Source: Chryseobacterium sp. Leaf405
Lineage (GTDB): Bacteria; Bacteroidota; Bacteroidia; Flavobacteriales; Weeksellaceae
Direction: 5' to 3'
Length of the DNA: 64,000 nt
NCBI RefSeq assembly: GCF_001425355.1
Contig: NZ_LMQN01000015.1
Span: forward strand, 747,578 to 811,577
Shown here in pieces: positions 1 to 8,448 of this stretch (position 1 is its first letter; each line of letters opens with the position of its first letter). The notes below the pieces were generated by a model. The model had not been told where the DNA came from. It was given only the letters and a program-made list of their open reading frames with translations, and made no database searches. The position numbers and the translations under genes were made by a program.

Positions 1-39
1 GTTGAAATAAAGAAAGATGAGCTGGACAGATTATCATAA
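1..39 (+). CDS. 3' end of an upstream gene (partial)
   Basis: Only the last 12 codons and a TAA stop (37-39) are inside the window; the other two forward frames stop within the first dozen bases or so. The tail reads VEIKKDELDRLS. Nothing can be said of its function. A strong hairpin terminator follows at 63-89, which supports a real transcript ending here and separates it from the large gene at 108. Confidence 0.45.
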   Translation, partial: VEIKKDELDRLS

Positions 40-62
40 AACCATTTAATATTTAACCACAT

Positions 63-89
63 GGCAGAGCCTAAAAACTCTGCCTTTTT
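63..89 (+). terminator. rho-independent terminator
   Basis: A 7-bp perfect stem, GGCAGAG (63-69) with CTCTGCC (78-84), has an 8-nt loop and is followed by five T. It ends the upstream transcript only 19 bases before the ATG at 108, so the gene at 108 either has its own promoter here or depends on read-through. Confidence 0.75.
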
Positions 90-107
90 AACTTTAAAAA
101 TCACGAA

Positions 108-2849
108 ATGAGTTTAGAAATATTAAATAATAAAGACAGTAATGGATTACTCAACTCTAAATTCCTGTCTGAAAATAATTTACAAAATGGATTACTTAGT
201 AACCAGAACTTTTTTCAAAAAAATACATTTGAAAATATTCAGAATGATTCACAATTGGATAGCCCGATGAGAGGTTTCCACAAACCAGATTCTCTAAATG
301 AAATAGTAAAAAATCAAATCAATTACGATTCAAATAAACAATTTATAAATCCTTATACCTATTATTACAAATATATTGTTCAAAATAGCGAAGAGAATTT
401 ATACGAAACATATTTCAATACGAACATCATAAATAGTAAATCAGATATTTTAATTTTTTATTTGTCGAATAGTAATAAAGAACTATTTATAAAAATAACA
501 AATAGATCGGATAGACTATTAGATTTATTAAGTTCTAATACAAAATATAAATATCCTGATGATCCTACAAAAGATATTACATTCAAAGAAAGGATGATCT
601 TTAATATATTACAGGATGCTCAAGCTGATTTCCTATTTACCTACAATCAAATTTTGGAAGCTATAGATAATGCCATTCTAGACTTTTCATTTATTAAAAG
701 TGATAAAAATATCCCTTTAGAATCAAGCAGATATTCAATTTCTTTAAATCAGTTAAAAGATCGAGTTAATTTAAAAGAACAAGGTACAGCCAAAACATTA
801 TTAGAAATTAATCGGGAGATTATTAAAATGCGGGTTGATGAAAAATACACTTACAATAGATGGATAAATTCAATTGCAGATCCTAATAATTATTTTGGTA
901 TACATTCGGTTGATAATAAAAATTTTTCAGCAAATGACTTAAATCTGTTATTAACTCAACTTAAAGATTATAAAAAAAATGCAAAACTATTTCAAAGCGG
1001 AGAATTAATCTCTATCAAAGAATTACAACTTTTTGTAGAAGAAAATCTTACAGCTGGTGGAGATCGTTTTAAATGGTTTATCAATACTCCTTTTTTTGGT
1101 TTAAATATACAGCAGAGGAAAGCATATATCGATATGTTTTGTGTAGAAGATGAATTCTTCTTTTCCAGAATAAGTATTGCAGGAGGCGTTTCGCATGGAG
1201 ATTTAGTTCTCATGTTATTTTCCACATGTAAAAATGATCAGGAATTATTAGAGATTATTTTAGAATTAGAAAAAGATGATAGACTTTTCAAACTTTTGCA
1301 TAATCTAAAGCTGAATGCTTTTAAAGAATTGAGCATTCTAATTTCAAATGTTTATATGGACTATCTGGAAAAAGAAAAACAGAAAGGAGATCTTTATAAA
1401 GATGCGATAGAAAATGGAAGACAAATTCATTTTAATAATAATACTTTTGGAAATCACAATGTTGAAAATTTTGATCCAAAGAATAATAAATTAGTCTTTG
1501 AAACCCGCCAAAATGTTATTGTAGAATTATTTACAGATTCTGACTATAATGATACTATCATCTCCTATCTACAAAAACCTGTTTCTTGTAAACCATTAGA
1601 TATTATAAGTTTTACCCCTGAAAGAGATATAAAATTTAAGGAATTTGAATTCTCTGCAAAACACAACTATCAGTTGCCCGCATGTTTAGTATATTTGCTT
1701 TATCGACAGGAAAGTATTGGTTCTGTAATTTTTACAGGTTTATTTACTTTACAAGTAGCTCTTTGTTTGACAGGTGTTGGTGAAGTAATAGCGGCAATAG
1801 AAGCTGGAAGTACTTTTGGCGTAATTTGGACAGGATCTGCAGTTGCAATAGATTCTGCTTTTGCGAGTACATTAGTCAAGGAAGTACAAGAGGATTATCC
1901 TACTTATACAAAGGCTGTTAACTATATTGTTTGGGTAAGAATAATCGCGGACGTTATTAAAGTAAGAAGACTAGAAAATGATATTAACTCAGTATTAAAG
2001 AAAGCCTCTAAAGAAGTTGATGATTTTATTTCAAAGATAACAACTCCCACAGCGAGAGCATTTGTTAAAACTTTACCAAATGAATGGCAAAAATCTATTG
2101 TAAACGGAATGTTAAAATGGACCTTTCAAGGAAGAACATTTTTAAAAATTGATTTAAAAGGAGTTATATGGGAAATCCAATGTTTTCGGGAAGTAGAAAA
2201 TGCCGAAATAATAGCTGAGTTTAAAGAATTAACAATTAATACAAAAATCATTACCAATAAAGGAAAAGAAATAAGTAGAAGTTATACAGATAATGTAGAT
2301 GTAATTAAATCTGTTTATAAAGACAGAGATACTGGTATAGAACATCATAAGTTTGGCTTCAGAATAAAATTTAATGAAGGAAAATTAAGAGATGCAGAAT
2401 ACATGAATTATACACATGAAAAAAATTCTAACACTCCCCCTTATGCTCTTTCCCCTCTTATACATTCAAAAGTTAAAGATAGAATTTTAATGCCTGGTGA
2501 AAAATTCTATATTGTGGAATATGAAAGTGCTACAGGACCAGGAAACTTTCTTACAGATAAGCCTATATTTACTATTCCTGATTTACGTGAAAAATTAGCT
2601 GTTCTAGAAAAATGGAAACCTATAAAACCAGGAGATCCTTTAGTAATAAGAGAATATGTTGTTTTGAAAGAAATGAAAGTAAGAGACGGTTATATTGGTC
2701 CAATGGAAGAAACAACAACAGGAAGTGTTAACTTTGGAAAAACATATAAAGGAGGAGAGAGGCAATTTGAATGTTACGATCGACCTAAATCAACAGATAT
2801 GGATGTTGTATTTGAAAGAAATGATTTATTTGAAAAAGTTTTAAAATAA
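108..2849 (+). CDS. large putative polymorphic toxin / secreted effector
   Basis: I recognise no full-length family. The 913-aa protein has no signal peptide. Residues 1-75 are Asn/Ser/Leu rich with repeated NGLL and FxxxN patterns; 75-530 are a charged, helical region. Residues about 536-590 form the only strongly hydrophobic, Gly/Ala-rich stretch, like the membrane-passage or pre-toxin segments of polymorphic toxins. Residues about 700-913 look like a separate C-terminal domain, with GPGNFLTDKP (810-819) and later YVVLKEMKVRDGYIGP and YKGGERQFE (880-888). That order, a GNF(L/W)T turn, a YxVxK strand, then GGxxQ, recalls the NAD-consuming TNT/Ntox46-type toxins of the ART fold, but this is from memory and weak. 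A compact candidate immunity gene follows 5 bases later. The region is markedly more AT-rich than the neighbours, fitting recent transfer. A T6SS or other export route is possible but unproven. Confidence 0.5.
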   Translation: MSLEILNNKDSNGLLNSKFLSENNLQNGLLSNQNFFQKNTFENIQNDSQLDSPMRGFHKPDSLNEIVKNQINYDSNKQFINPYTYYYKYIVQNSEENLYETYFNTNIINSKSDILIFYLSNSNKELFIKITNRSDRLLDLLSSNTKYKYPDDPTKDITFKERMIFNILQDAQADFLFTYNQILEAIDNAILDFSFIKSDKNIPLESSRYSISLNQLKDRVNLKEQGTAKTLLEINREIIKMRVDEKYTYNRWINSIADPNNYFGIHSVDNKNFSANDLNLLLTQLKDYKKNAKLFQSGELISIKELQLFVEENLTAGGDRFKWFINTPFFGLNIQQRKAYIDMFCVEDEFFFSRISIAGGVSHGDLVLMLFSTCKNDQELLEIILELEKDDRLFKLLHNLKLNAFKELSILISNVYMDYLEKEKQKGDLYKDAIENGRQIHFNNNTFGNHNVENFDPKNNKLVFETRQNVIVELFTDSDYNDTIISYLQKPVSCKPLDIISFTPERDIKFKEFEFSAKHNYQLPACLVYLLYRQESIGSVIFTGLFTLQVALCLTGVGEVIAAIEAGSTFGVIWTGSAVAIDSAFASTLVKEVQEDYPTYTKAVNYIVWVRIIADVIKVRRLENDINSVLKKASKEVDDFISKITTPTARAFVKTLPNEWQKSIVNGMLKWTFQGRTFLKIDLKGVIWEIQCFREVENAEIIAEFKELTINTKIITNKGKEISRSYTDNVDVIKSVYKDRDTGIEHHKFGFRIKFNEGKLRDAEYMNYTHEKNSNTPPYALSPLIHSKVKDRILMPGEKFYIVEYESATGPGNFLTDKPIFTIPDLREKLAVLEKWKPIKPGDPLVIREYVVLKEMKVRDGYIGPMEETTTGSVNFGKTYKGGERQFECYDRPKSTDMDVVFERNDLFEKVLK

Positions 2850-2854
2850 TAAAC

Positions 2855-3439
2855 ATGGAATATATTGAAACCTTAAAACCTGGAAATGCATATTTTAAAT
2901 TTAATGCCTTATTTTACATTAATCCCACACAAGAAAAAGACATATTTCCAGGATATTTTTATAATTACCAATCTATCGTAATATGGAAACATAATAATAG
3001 GAAATATATGTATACTGCAGAATTGGTACGGCACATGCCCTTTCCCGATTTTAATGGAATTGCTTTTATTAGTAAAGCAGATAGAACCAAGCTTATTATC
3101 TGTAATCCAGATTCAACAGAGAGATATGTAATTTCTCCACCAGATTTTGTACAGACTGAAGAATATGAAAGGAGAGATTTTCATTCTCATTTTTTCAAAC
3201 ATCCAATAATTTTTGAAAGTTTTGATGATTATTTTGAATATAATAATAAGAAATATCTTACTGTAAAAATTTCAAAATATGAAAATGATTATCATGATTT
3301 GGGTATTTCACAATTGCGCTATTTAGATGTTGAAACCGGAGAGTTTTTATCTTTTACAAAAACTATCTTCATTACAACAACAGATTTTGAATCAGGAAAT
3401 CCTCATATTGCTTCAAGAAATCAAAAAATAGATTTATAA
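2855..3439 (+). CDS. putative immunity protein for the preceding toxin
   Basis: This 194-aa protein has no signal peptide and no membrane segment. It is rich in Tyr/Phe and acidic residues, as many cytosolic immunity proteins are. I recognise no family. It starts 5 bases after the stop of the 913-aa gene, on the same strand and with the same high AT content, so the two are almost certainly co-transcribed. The role is inferred only from this order (large multi-domain protein then small cytosolic partner). It could instead be an accessory or chaperone protein for export of the large product. Confidence 0.45.
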   Translation: MEYIETLKPGNAYFKFNALFYINPTQEKDIFPGYFYNYQSIVIWKHNNRKYMYTAELVRHMPFPDFNGIAFISKADRTKLIICNPDSTERYVISPPDFVQTEEYERRDFHSHFFKHPIIFESFDDYFEYNNKKYLTVKISKYENDYHDLGISQLRYLDVETGEFLSFTKTIFITTTDFESGNPHIASRNQKIDL

Positions 3440-3476
3440 TAATCATATTTATCACATCTAACAAAAAAATAAAACA

Positions 3477-3575
3477 CGACACCTTTTGTCGCATTAAGCC
3501 CATATATTTGTCTTATAAAATTCACCCATGAAACGCTTGCGTTCCATTCGACAAAATAAAACGCAGCAAAGCTGC
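3477..3575 (+). promoter_or_regulatory. promoter and nested inverted repeats upstream of WYL gene
   Basis: A TATATTTG box (3503-3510) fits the Bacteroidota -7 consensus. It is bracketed by an 8-bp inverted repeat, TTTTGTCG (3484-3491) and CGACAAAA (3549-3556). Two further small palindromes lie downstream, AACGC-TT-GCGTT (3532-3543) and GCAGC-AAA-GCTGC (3563-3575). These are candidate operators or leader hairpins for autoregulation by the WYL protein; the binding role is inferred. Confidence 0.4.
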
Positions 3576-3592
3576 AACATAAATATATCCGA

Positions 3593-4513
3593 ATGAAAAA
3601 AGATTTTTACCTGACAAGATATGCCTTAATTATCAAAAAATTAGAAAGTGCTCCGGCTACGTATTCGCAGCTGGAGGACTATCTTCTCAACTCTTTCGAA
3701 TTTCAGGATGCAGATATTAAGAGCTACTCCATCCGTACGTTGCAGAGGGATATTCGGGAGATTTCCGATCTTTTTAATCTTTCCATTCACAACAAAAAAA
3801 AGGGTGACAACCGATATTATATTGAGAGCCGCCCGATCATGGAAGTGGATGAATACAACCAGAAATTACTGGAATCTTTTCAGGTAAGCAACGCCATGAA
3901 TACACATCCGGATTTTGCAAATTTCATTTTTTTTGAAAGCAGAAAACCTACCGGAATCGAGAATTTTTATGACCTATTTTTTGCCATCCGAAACAAAAGA
4001 ATCGTTTCTTTCGAGCATTATAATTTTAAAAATAAATTGATGACTTCCCGCAAAGTCCACCCTTTGGCACTGAAAGAATCCAAAGACCGATGGTATTTGA
4101 TTGCGATTGATACAAAAGATAAAATCCTGAAATCTTTCGGGTTAGACAGAATCAACTATTTGGATGTAAACGACAAGCAATTCAAAGAGAAATATAAATA
4201 CAATTTCAGAGAACATTTTAAAAATGCTTTCGGAGTCATGAATCTTACGGAACAAAATCCTGAAAAAATCATTTTGAAATGCAGCAGACATCAGGGAGAA
4301 TATATCAGAAGTTTTCCGCTTCATAAGTCACAAAAAGAAACCAAAGAAACGCCTGAAGAAATCTATTTTGAGTTTTTTCTGCATCCCACGTACGACTTTA
4401 TGCAGGAAATTCTTTCTTATGGAAAAGAAGTCACCGTTTTAGAACCGAAAGGTTTAGTTGAAGACATCAGAAATCATCTGCAAGAGTCACTCAACCGTTA
4501 TCTTAAAAGCTAA
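3593..4513 (+). CDS. WYL-domain transcriptional regulator (YafY type)
   Basis: A 306-aa DNA-binding regulator. Residues 1-75 form an N-terminal winged-helix region (SIRTLQRDIREISDLFNL is the recognition-helix part), and about 125-205 are a WYL domain with the DRWYLIAID signature. The C-terminal 90 residues match the WCX-like extension. WYL regulators usually sense nucleotides or small ligands and often control stress or defence genes. No defence genes lie next to it; it sits between the toxin module and a TonB-like gene and appears monocistronic. The upstream inverted repeats may be its own sites. Start chosen at the first ATG; the HTH begins right after it. Confidence 0.85.
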   Translation: MKKDFYLTRYALIIKKLESAPATYSQLEDYLLNSFEFQDADIKSYSIRTLQRDIREISDLFNLSIHNKKKGDNRYYIESRPIMEVDEYNQKLLESFQVSNAMNTHPDFANFIFFESRKPTGIENFYDLFFAIRNKRIVSFEHYNFKNKLMTSRKVHPLALKESKDRWYLIAIDTKDKILKSFGLDRINYLDVNDKQFKEKYKYNFREHFKNAFGVMNLTEQNPEKIILKCSRHQGEYIRSFPLHKSQKETKETPEEIYFEFFLHPTYDFMQEILSYGKEVTVLEPKGLVEDIRNHLQESLNRYLKS

Positions 4514-4568
4514 AAAGCATTATGTTTATTTTCAGTTTTTTTGACTACATTTACATAAATATATCAAC

Positions 4569-5198
4569 GTGAAATCTTTATTTCTGTGCATTTTTTGTGT
4601 AATTTCTTCTTTTTGCTTTTCTCAGCAGACAGAAGAATTCAGGCAAATTAAGAATTACTATAATCAGCACTGTACGATGCTTTCACAAGAATTTAAGAAA
4701 AAATTTGATGCTGAAAAAGATGATCGCATTAAATTTTCTATTCAGGAAGACTACCGTCTTTTTATGAAAAAAATGGACAGCATCGAAAATATTGCCATGA
4801 TAGGAGCTTTACTGAAAGTTAAAAATCTTGAAGATCTAAGCAAACTTGACATTCATAAAAAGAATTTTTCTTCTGAAACACCTGTTTCTTCAGTTCCCGT
4901 TATGGAATCTGCAGTAAATTATCCGGGAGGGATAAATGAACTCCGGGAGGAAGTTGCGAATCTTTTTTACCGTGGCGGCGTTAATTCTGACATAAAAACC
5001 GTAAAAACAAATGTTGCTTTTGTCGTGGAAAAAGATGGAACCATTACTAACGTTAAAGCACGAGGTGACAATTTTACATTCAACAGACAGGCAGAAATTG
5101 CTGTATATTCCATATCTCAAAAATTTTCTCCGACAATTATCAATGGAGATGCGGTCAGATACCAATATCATCTTCCTTTAACAATGAATGTTGAATAA
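4569..5198 (+). CDS. secreted protein with TonB C-terminal-like domain
   Basis: 209 aa. A signal peptide (residues 1-18) ends before QQ, a common site in flavobacteria. Residues 20-100 are charged and helical. The last 90 residues, from NYPGGINELREEVANLF to the end, match the pattern of TonB C-terminal domains (PGG start, VxFVVxKDGTITNVKA strand). Unlike a true TonB it has no N-terminal anchor, so it is probably a periplasmic TonB-C-like protein rather than an energy transducer. tadA starts 6 bases downstream, so the pair is likely co-transcribed. Confidence 0.7.
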   Translation: MKSLFLCIFCVISSFCFSQQTEEFRQIKNYYNQHCTMLSQEFKKKFDAEKDDRIKFSIQEDYRLFMKKMDSIENIAMIGALLKVKNLEDLSKLDIHKKNFSSETPVSSVPVMESAVNYPGGINELREEVANLFYRGGVNSDIKTVKTNVAFVVEKDGTITNVKARGDNFTFNRQAEIAVYSISQKFSPTIINGDAVRYQYHLPLTMNVE

Positions 5199-5204
5199 TA
5201 GAAA

Positions 5205-5636
5205 ATGTTTACAGACGAATATTTCATGAAAATGGCTCTACAGGAAGCCGAATTTGCATTAGAAAAAGATGAGGTCCCGATTGGCTGTGTTATCGTTTCC
5301 AATAATCGGGTAATTGCAAGAGCCCATAATCTTACAGAAACATTAAATGACGTAACCGCTCACGCAGAAATGCAGGCGATCACTTCCGCCGCTAATTTTC
5401 TGGGTGGAAAATACTTAAAAGACTGCACATTGTATGTGACACTGGAACCTTGCGTCATGTGTTCGGGAGCACTTTCCTGGTCACAAATTTCAAAAGTGGT
5501 AATTGGAGCAAGAGACGAACAGAGAGGTTTTATCAACAAACATCTTTCCCTTCATCCAAAAACAGAAATCGTTACCGGAATTATGGAGAATGAATGTTCT
5601 TCCATTGTGAAAGAATTTTTTAAATCTAAAAGATAA
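5205..5636 (+). CDS. tadA: tRNA-specific adenosine deaminase TadA
   Basis: 143 aa, the usual family length. It deaminates A34 of tRNA-Arg to inosine in the cytoplasm. Zinc and catalytic residues are all present: H53-A-E55 (HAEMQAI) and PCVMC with C83 and C86. The EVPIGCV N-terminal strand is typical of the family. It follows the TonB-like gene by 6 bases. A guanine or cytosine deaminase of the same fold is the alternative, but the sequence around HAEMQAI and SGAL fits TadA well. Confidence 0.9.
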   Translation: MFTDEYFMKMALQEAEFALEKDEVPIGCVIVSNNRVIARAHNLTETLNDVTAHAEMQAITSAANFLGGKYLKDCTLYVTLEPCVMCSGALSWSQISKVVIGARDEQRGFINKHLSLHPKTEIVTGIMENECSSIVKEFFKSKR

Positions 5637-5710
5637 TCTTGTATAATTATTTTTTCAAAAACCTCATTATAACCGAAGAATTACTTTAGAATACCGCAAT
5701 TAGTCAACAA

Positions 5711-5747
5711 TGTCATACCGAGGTTTTCGAAACATTTCTAAAGAATC
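5711..5747. repeat. degenerate copy of a dispersed intergenic repeat
   Basis: The segment TGTCATACCGAGG...TAAAGAATC resembles the TTGTCATTC...GAAGAATC unit seen in better form at 61036-61091. It lies in the convergent tadA/coaX gap. An 8-bp inverted repeat AAAACCTC (5658-5665)/GAGGTTTT (5720-5727) overlaps it, with a 54-base spacer. Its last two bases touch the coaX stop. Confidence 0.4.
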
Positions 5748-6504
5748 AAATACTCTTTCCTAAAAAGTACAATCCTTTCAGCGTGTGCAACCTGTCCATC
5801 ACATGGATTTTTTCTGTCAATGGCTTGTAGACATGAGAAACCCCTCCGGTTGCTACGACAAAACAGTCATCTTTTACCTCAGCATTTATTCTGTCGATAA
5901 AACCTTCTACCATTCCCAAAAATCCATAAACCATGCCGCTCTGCATACAGGTTACGGTATCTAAACCTAACACAGTTTTCGGTTTTACCAATTCAATTCC
6001 CGGAAGCTGCGCAGTCTGGCTGATTAAAGAATTCAGAGCGGTAATAATTCCCGGAGCAATAATTACACCCAAAGTTTCACCATCTTCCGCAACACAACTT
6101 GCCGTTAATGCTGTTCCAAAGTCCAGAACAATTTTCTTTCTGCCCGGATATAGATTATGAGCCGCAACCAGATTAGCATAGATATCCGTTCCCATCTGTT
6201 TAGATTTTGCAGCCACTTCAGATGGTGTATTTCGATCTACAATAACAGGATCAAGATCATGAATTTTTTTGATGGCTGCATTCATTACTTTCGTAAGCTG
6301 CGGAACAACAGAACCGATAATCACTTTACTGATTTCTTTAGGCTCAATTTTATACGTCTGATACAGCATCGACATCTGAACATACAATTCATCCGGTGTT
6401 CTGTACGGTTTTGTATTAATGACCCACGAAACATCACAACTATCATCATCAAAAAGACCAAATCTGATATTGCTGTTTCCTATGTTTATTACAATTGAAT
6501 TCAT
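5746..6504 (-). CDS. coaX: type III pantothenate kinase CoaX
   Basis: 252 aa from the ATG at 6504. It phosphorylates pantothenate, the first step of CoA synthesis. Visible ASKHA motifs are the N-terminal phosphate loop INIGNSNIRFG, the DFGTALT motif with the catalytic Asp near residue 125, and a C-terminal VVATGGVS adenosine motif. The first motif has Asn where most family members have Asp (D-x-GNT). A longer form from TTG at 6519 is possible, but it adds only KNNS-type residues, and MNSIVIN fits the family start. It is convergent with tadA and has no evident operon partners. Confidence 0.88.
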   Translation of the reverse strand: MNSIVINIGNSNIRFGLFDDDSCDVSWVINTKPYRTPDELYVQMSMLYQTYKIEPKEISKVIIGSVVPQLTKVMNAAIKKIHDLDPVIVDRNTPSEVAAKSKQMGTDIYANLVAAHNLYPGRKKIVLDFGTALTASCVAEDGETLGVIIAPGIITALNSLISQTAQLPGIELVKPKTVLGLDTVTCMQSGMVYGFLGMVEGFIDRINAEVKDDCFVVATGGVSHVYKPLTEKIHVMDRLHTLKGLYFLGKSI

Positions 6505-6704
6505 TGAATTATTTTTCAAATAGCGCTCATCTTATTTTCAGTCTTAGTAAGATCGCTTGATTAATTTTAAGGGTCTAAAATTAATGATTTTAATAAAATA
6601 GTGTCTCAATATCCCAAAATTCTTTGTTCATTTAAAATTATTCTCATTTTTTAAAACAATTAATTACCTTTAAACACAGAAAAAACTACCTCAAACCCAC
6701 TTTC

Positions 6705-7307
6705 ATGAAAAAACTGGTCTTCGCTTTATTCTTTTTTTTAAGTAGTAATGCTTTTTCACAAACGGCTGCAGCAGCAAAAGAAGTATTTGAAAAAATAAAA
6801 AAAGAATCAAAGATCGACGGAAACGACAAAACGATCTACAATCTTCTGGATGAATTTTATAATAAAAACTTACAGGCAGACAACGATGAAATGACTCCTG
6901 AAACGGTAGAGAAAATCCAAAGTCTGGTTTCAGATCCTACTACTAAAAACATACATATCCTGATGCTTTTTCTGCTCTATCAGCAACATATCAGTCAGAC
7001 TGCAACGGTTGGGAAAAAGCCCAATTCAGAATTTCAGATTGAGACGATGAGGTTATTGGAAAACGAAACCAAGGAAATTTACGGCAAAGTTCCGGCAATT
7101 ATTTACGTTTATAAATACGAAGCATTAGACAGCGGCGATAAGAAAGATGAGGCAAAAACAGCTGCTATTCAGGGATTAAAAGAATATTCTGATTCTGTTC
7201 CTTTGAAAGTGTATACTTACCTCAGCACAAAAGATGAAACGCTCAAAAACGATTTAATTAAAAATCATCCTAATCACTGGATGGTAAAGCAATTTGATAT
7301 TAAATAA
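6705..7307 (+). CDS. secreted protein of unknown function
   Basis: 200 aa. A signal peptide (1-19, ending SNAFSQ) is followed by an all-helical, charged region without Cys and without recognisable motifs; the spacing suggests TPR-like helices but I cannot assign them. It lies 3 bases upstream of an M23 peptidase gene, so the two are co-transcribed and may act together in the periplasm. A TACCTTTA near-consensus promoter box lies at 6665-6672. No function is claimed. Confidence 0.65.
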   Translation: MKKLVFALFFFLSSNAFSQTAAAAKEVFEKIKKESKIDGNDKTIYNLLDEFYNKNLQADNDEMTPETVEKIQSLVSDPTTKNIHILMLFLLYQQHISQTATVGKKPNSEFQIETMRLLENETKEIYGKVPAIIYVYKYEALDSGDKKDEAKTAAIQGLKEYSDSVPLKVYTYLSTKDETLKNDLIKNHPNHWMVKQFDIK

Positions 7308-7310
7308 TTT

Positions 7311-8150
7311 ATGATGAAAAAAATATTTCTACTTACATTCGTTATTCAATCGTTAGCTATATTTTCTCAGAAAAGCGCGAGAATGTATACGGAGGTAAAG
7401 CAGGACACCCTATTTTATTACGCCGACAATATCGAAGTATATCCGGTTTCGATAACTTTTACCGGATCTTCGCCGGAACTTGAAAACCTTCGCAGTCCGG
7501 AACCTTTTAAATTGATTCACGTTTTGCAGCCTTCCTCCACAAAAAACAAAGTGGCCGCTTTTGTCGTTAAAGATAAAACCAAAGGCTGGAAGATCAGAAA
7601 GATGCCAAGTTTTTACACTTTAGCCGGAGATGCTACCGTAAAAACATACGATGAAGATTACCAATATGATCTGCCTTTCCAGAAAGGAAAATCTTTTAAG
7701 GTACATCAGGGATATAACGGAATATTTTCTCATCAGAATGAAAATTCATTGGACTTTACCATGCCTGAAGGCACGGAAATCGTTGCAGCACGAGAAGGCA
7801 AGATCATTCAGACCGTTCAAGACAATAATACAGGATGTCCTACTTCAAGCTGTGCCAATTTAACTAATTATATTACTATTCTGCATTCCGACGGAACTAT
7901 GGCGCAGTATCTTCATCTGAAACAAAATGGCGTAAAAGTAAAAGTCGGTGATCAGGTAAAAAAAGGAGATGTTATCGGGTTAAGCGGAAATACAGGCTGG
8001 AGCAACGGACCGCATCTGCATTTCGTGTGCTTCCTGCCTGACGGATCTAAACTCAAACAGAAGAATACGCTTAAGACACTTTTCCGAACAGGAGATGGCA
8101 CAAAGACTGAGTATCTCACAGAGAAAAAAACTTATCTGAAAGAATATTAA
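7311..8150 (+). CDS. M23-family metallopeptidase (LytM type)
   Basis: 279 aa, with a signal peptide of about 20 residues. The C-terminal half is a LytM/lysostaphin-like fold: NSLDF near residue 145 supplies the zinc Asp, and HLHF near residue 235 gives the HxH motif; YLHLKQ is typical between them. The usual H-x-G-x-D is changed to an N-S-L-D form, with a histidine several residues upstream in HQNENSLD, seen in some flavobacterial M23 proteins. A Cys pair in GCPTSSC may form a disulfide. Probably a periplasmic peptidoglycan endopeptidase. ATG at 7314 is an equal start choice. Confidence 0.8.
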   Translation: MMKKIFLLTFVIQSLAIFSQKSARMYTEVKQDTLFYYADNIEVYPVSITFTGSSPELENLRSPEPFKLIHVLQPSSTKNKVAAFVVKDKTKGWKIRKMPSFYTLAGDATVKTYDEDYQYDLPFQKGKSFKVHQGYNGIFSHQNENSLDFTMPEGTEIVAAREGKIIQTVQDNNTGCPTSSCANLTNYITILHSDGTMAQYLHLKQNGVKVKVGDQVKKGDVIGLSGNTGWSNGPHLHFVCFLPDGSKLKQKNTLKTLFRTGDGTKTEYLTEKKTYLKEY

Positions 8151-8202
8151 TGGGACAAGTATGTTTGTAACCAAATAATGTTGACGGGGATTAAAAACAA
8201 TC

Positions 8203-8299
8203 TGTTTTAAACAAAATGCAGTTTACAGTAAAGCAAAACAAACATGTTTATAATAAAACAAAAACTCCGGAAGGTTAAAACAACATGTTTTAAACAAAA
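8203..8299. repeat. 14-bp direct repeats, TGTTTTAAACAAAA
   Basis: The 14-mer occurs exactly at 8203-8216 and 8286-8299, 83 bases apart; each core, TTTTAAA flanked by TG/CA, is itself partly palindromic. Between them lies the related ACATGTTTATAATAAAACAAAA. Role unknown. Confidence 0.5.
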
Positions 8300-8415
8300 C
8301 AGAACGTAATTTTATTTCAAACATATTGTGTGTAATGAAAAATGAATTAGTTTACATTTAAAAGCATGAAACATTATTAAATCGATATTGAAATATCTTT
8401 TATTTTAAATAAAAC

Positions 8416-8448
8416 AAAATCCCCGAAGAAAAATTCTCCGGGGATTTT
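8416..8448. terminator. bidirectional terminator
   Basis: A 15-bp stem with one mismatch, left arm 8416-8430 and right arm 8434-8448 (core ATCCCCG/CGGGGAT), has T-rich tracts on both sides. It ends the M1 peptidase transcript (minus) and probably the M23 transcript (plus). Confidence 0.8.

Noticed and set aside
992..1225. 77-aa reverse-strand ORF inside the toxin gene
   Set aside because: Shadow frame in a low-complexity AT-rich gene; no start context, signal or motif.
3593..4513. Defence island marked by the WYL regulator
   Set aside because: Neighbours are a toxin-like pair and housekeeping genes; no nuclease, helicase, CRISPR or restriction gene.
6505..6519. Longer CoaX start at TTG 6519
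   Set aside because: ATG at 6504 gives the family-like N-terminus; the extension has no support.
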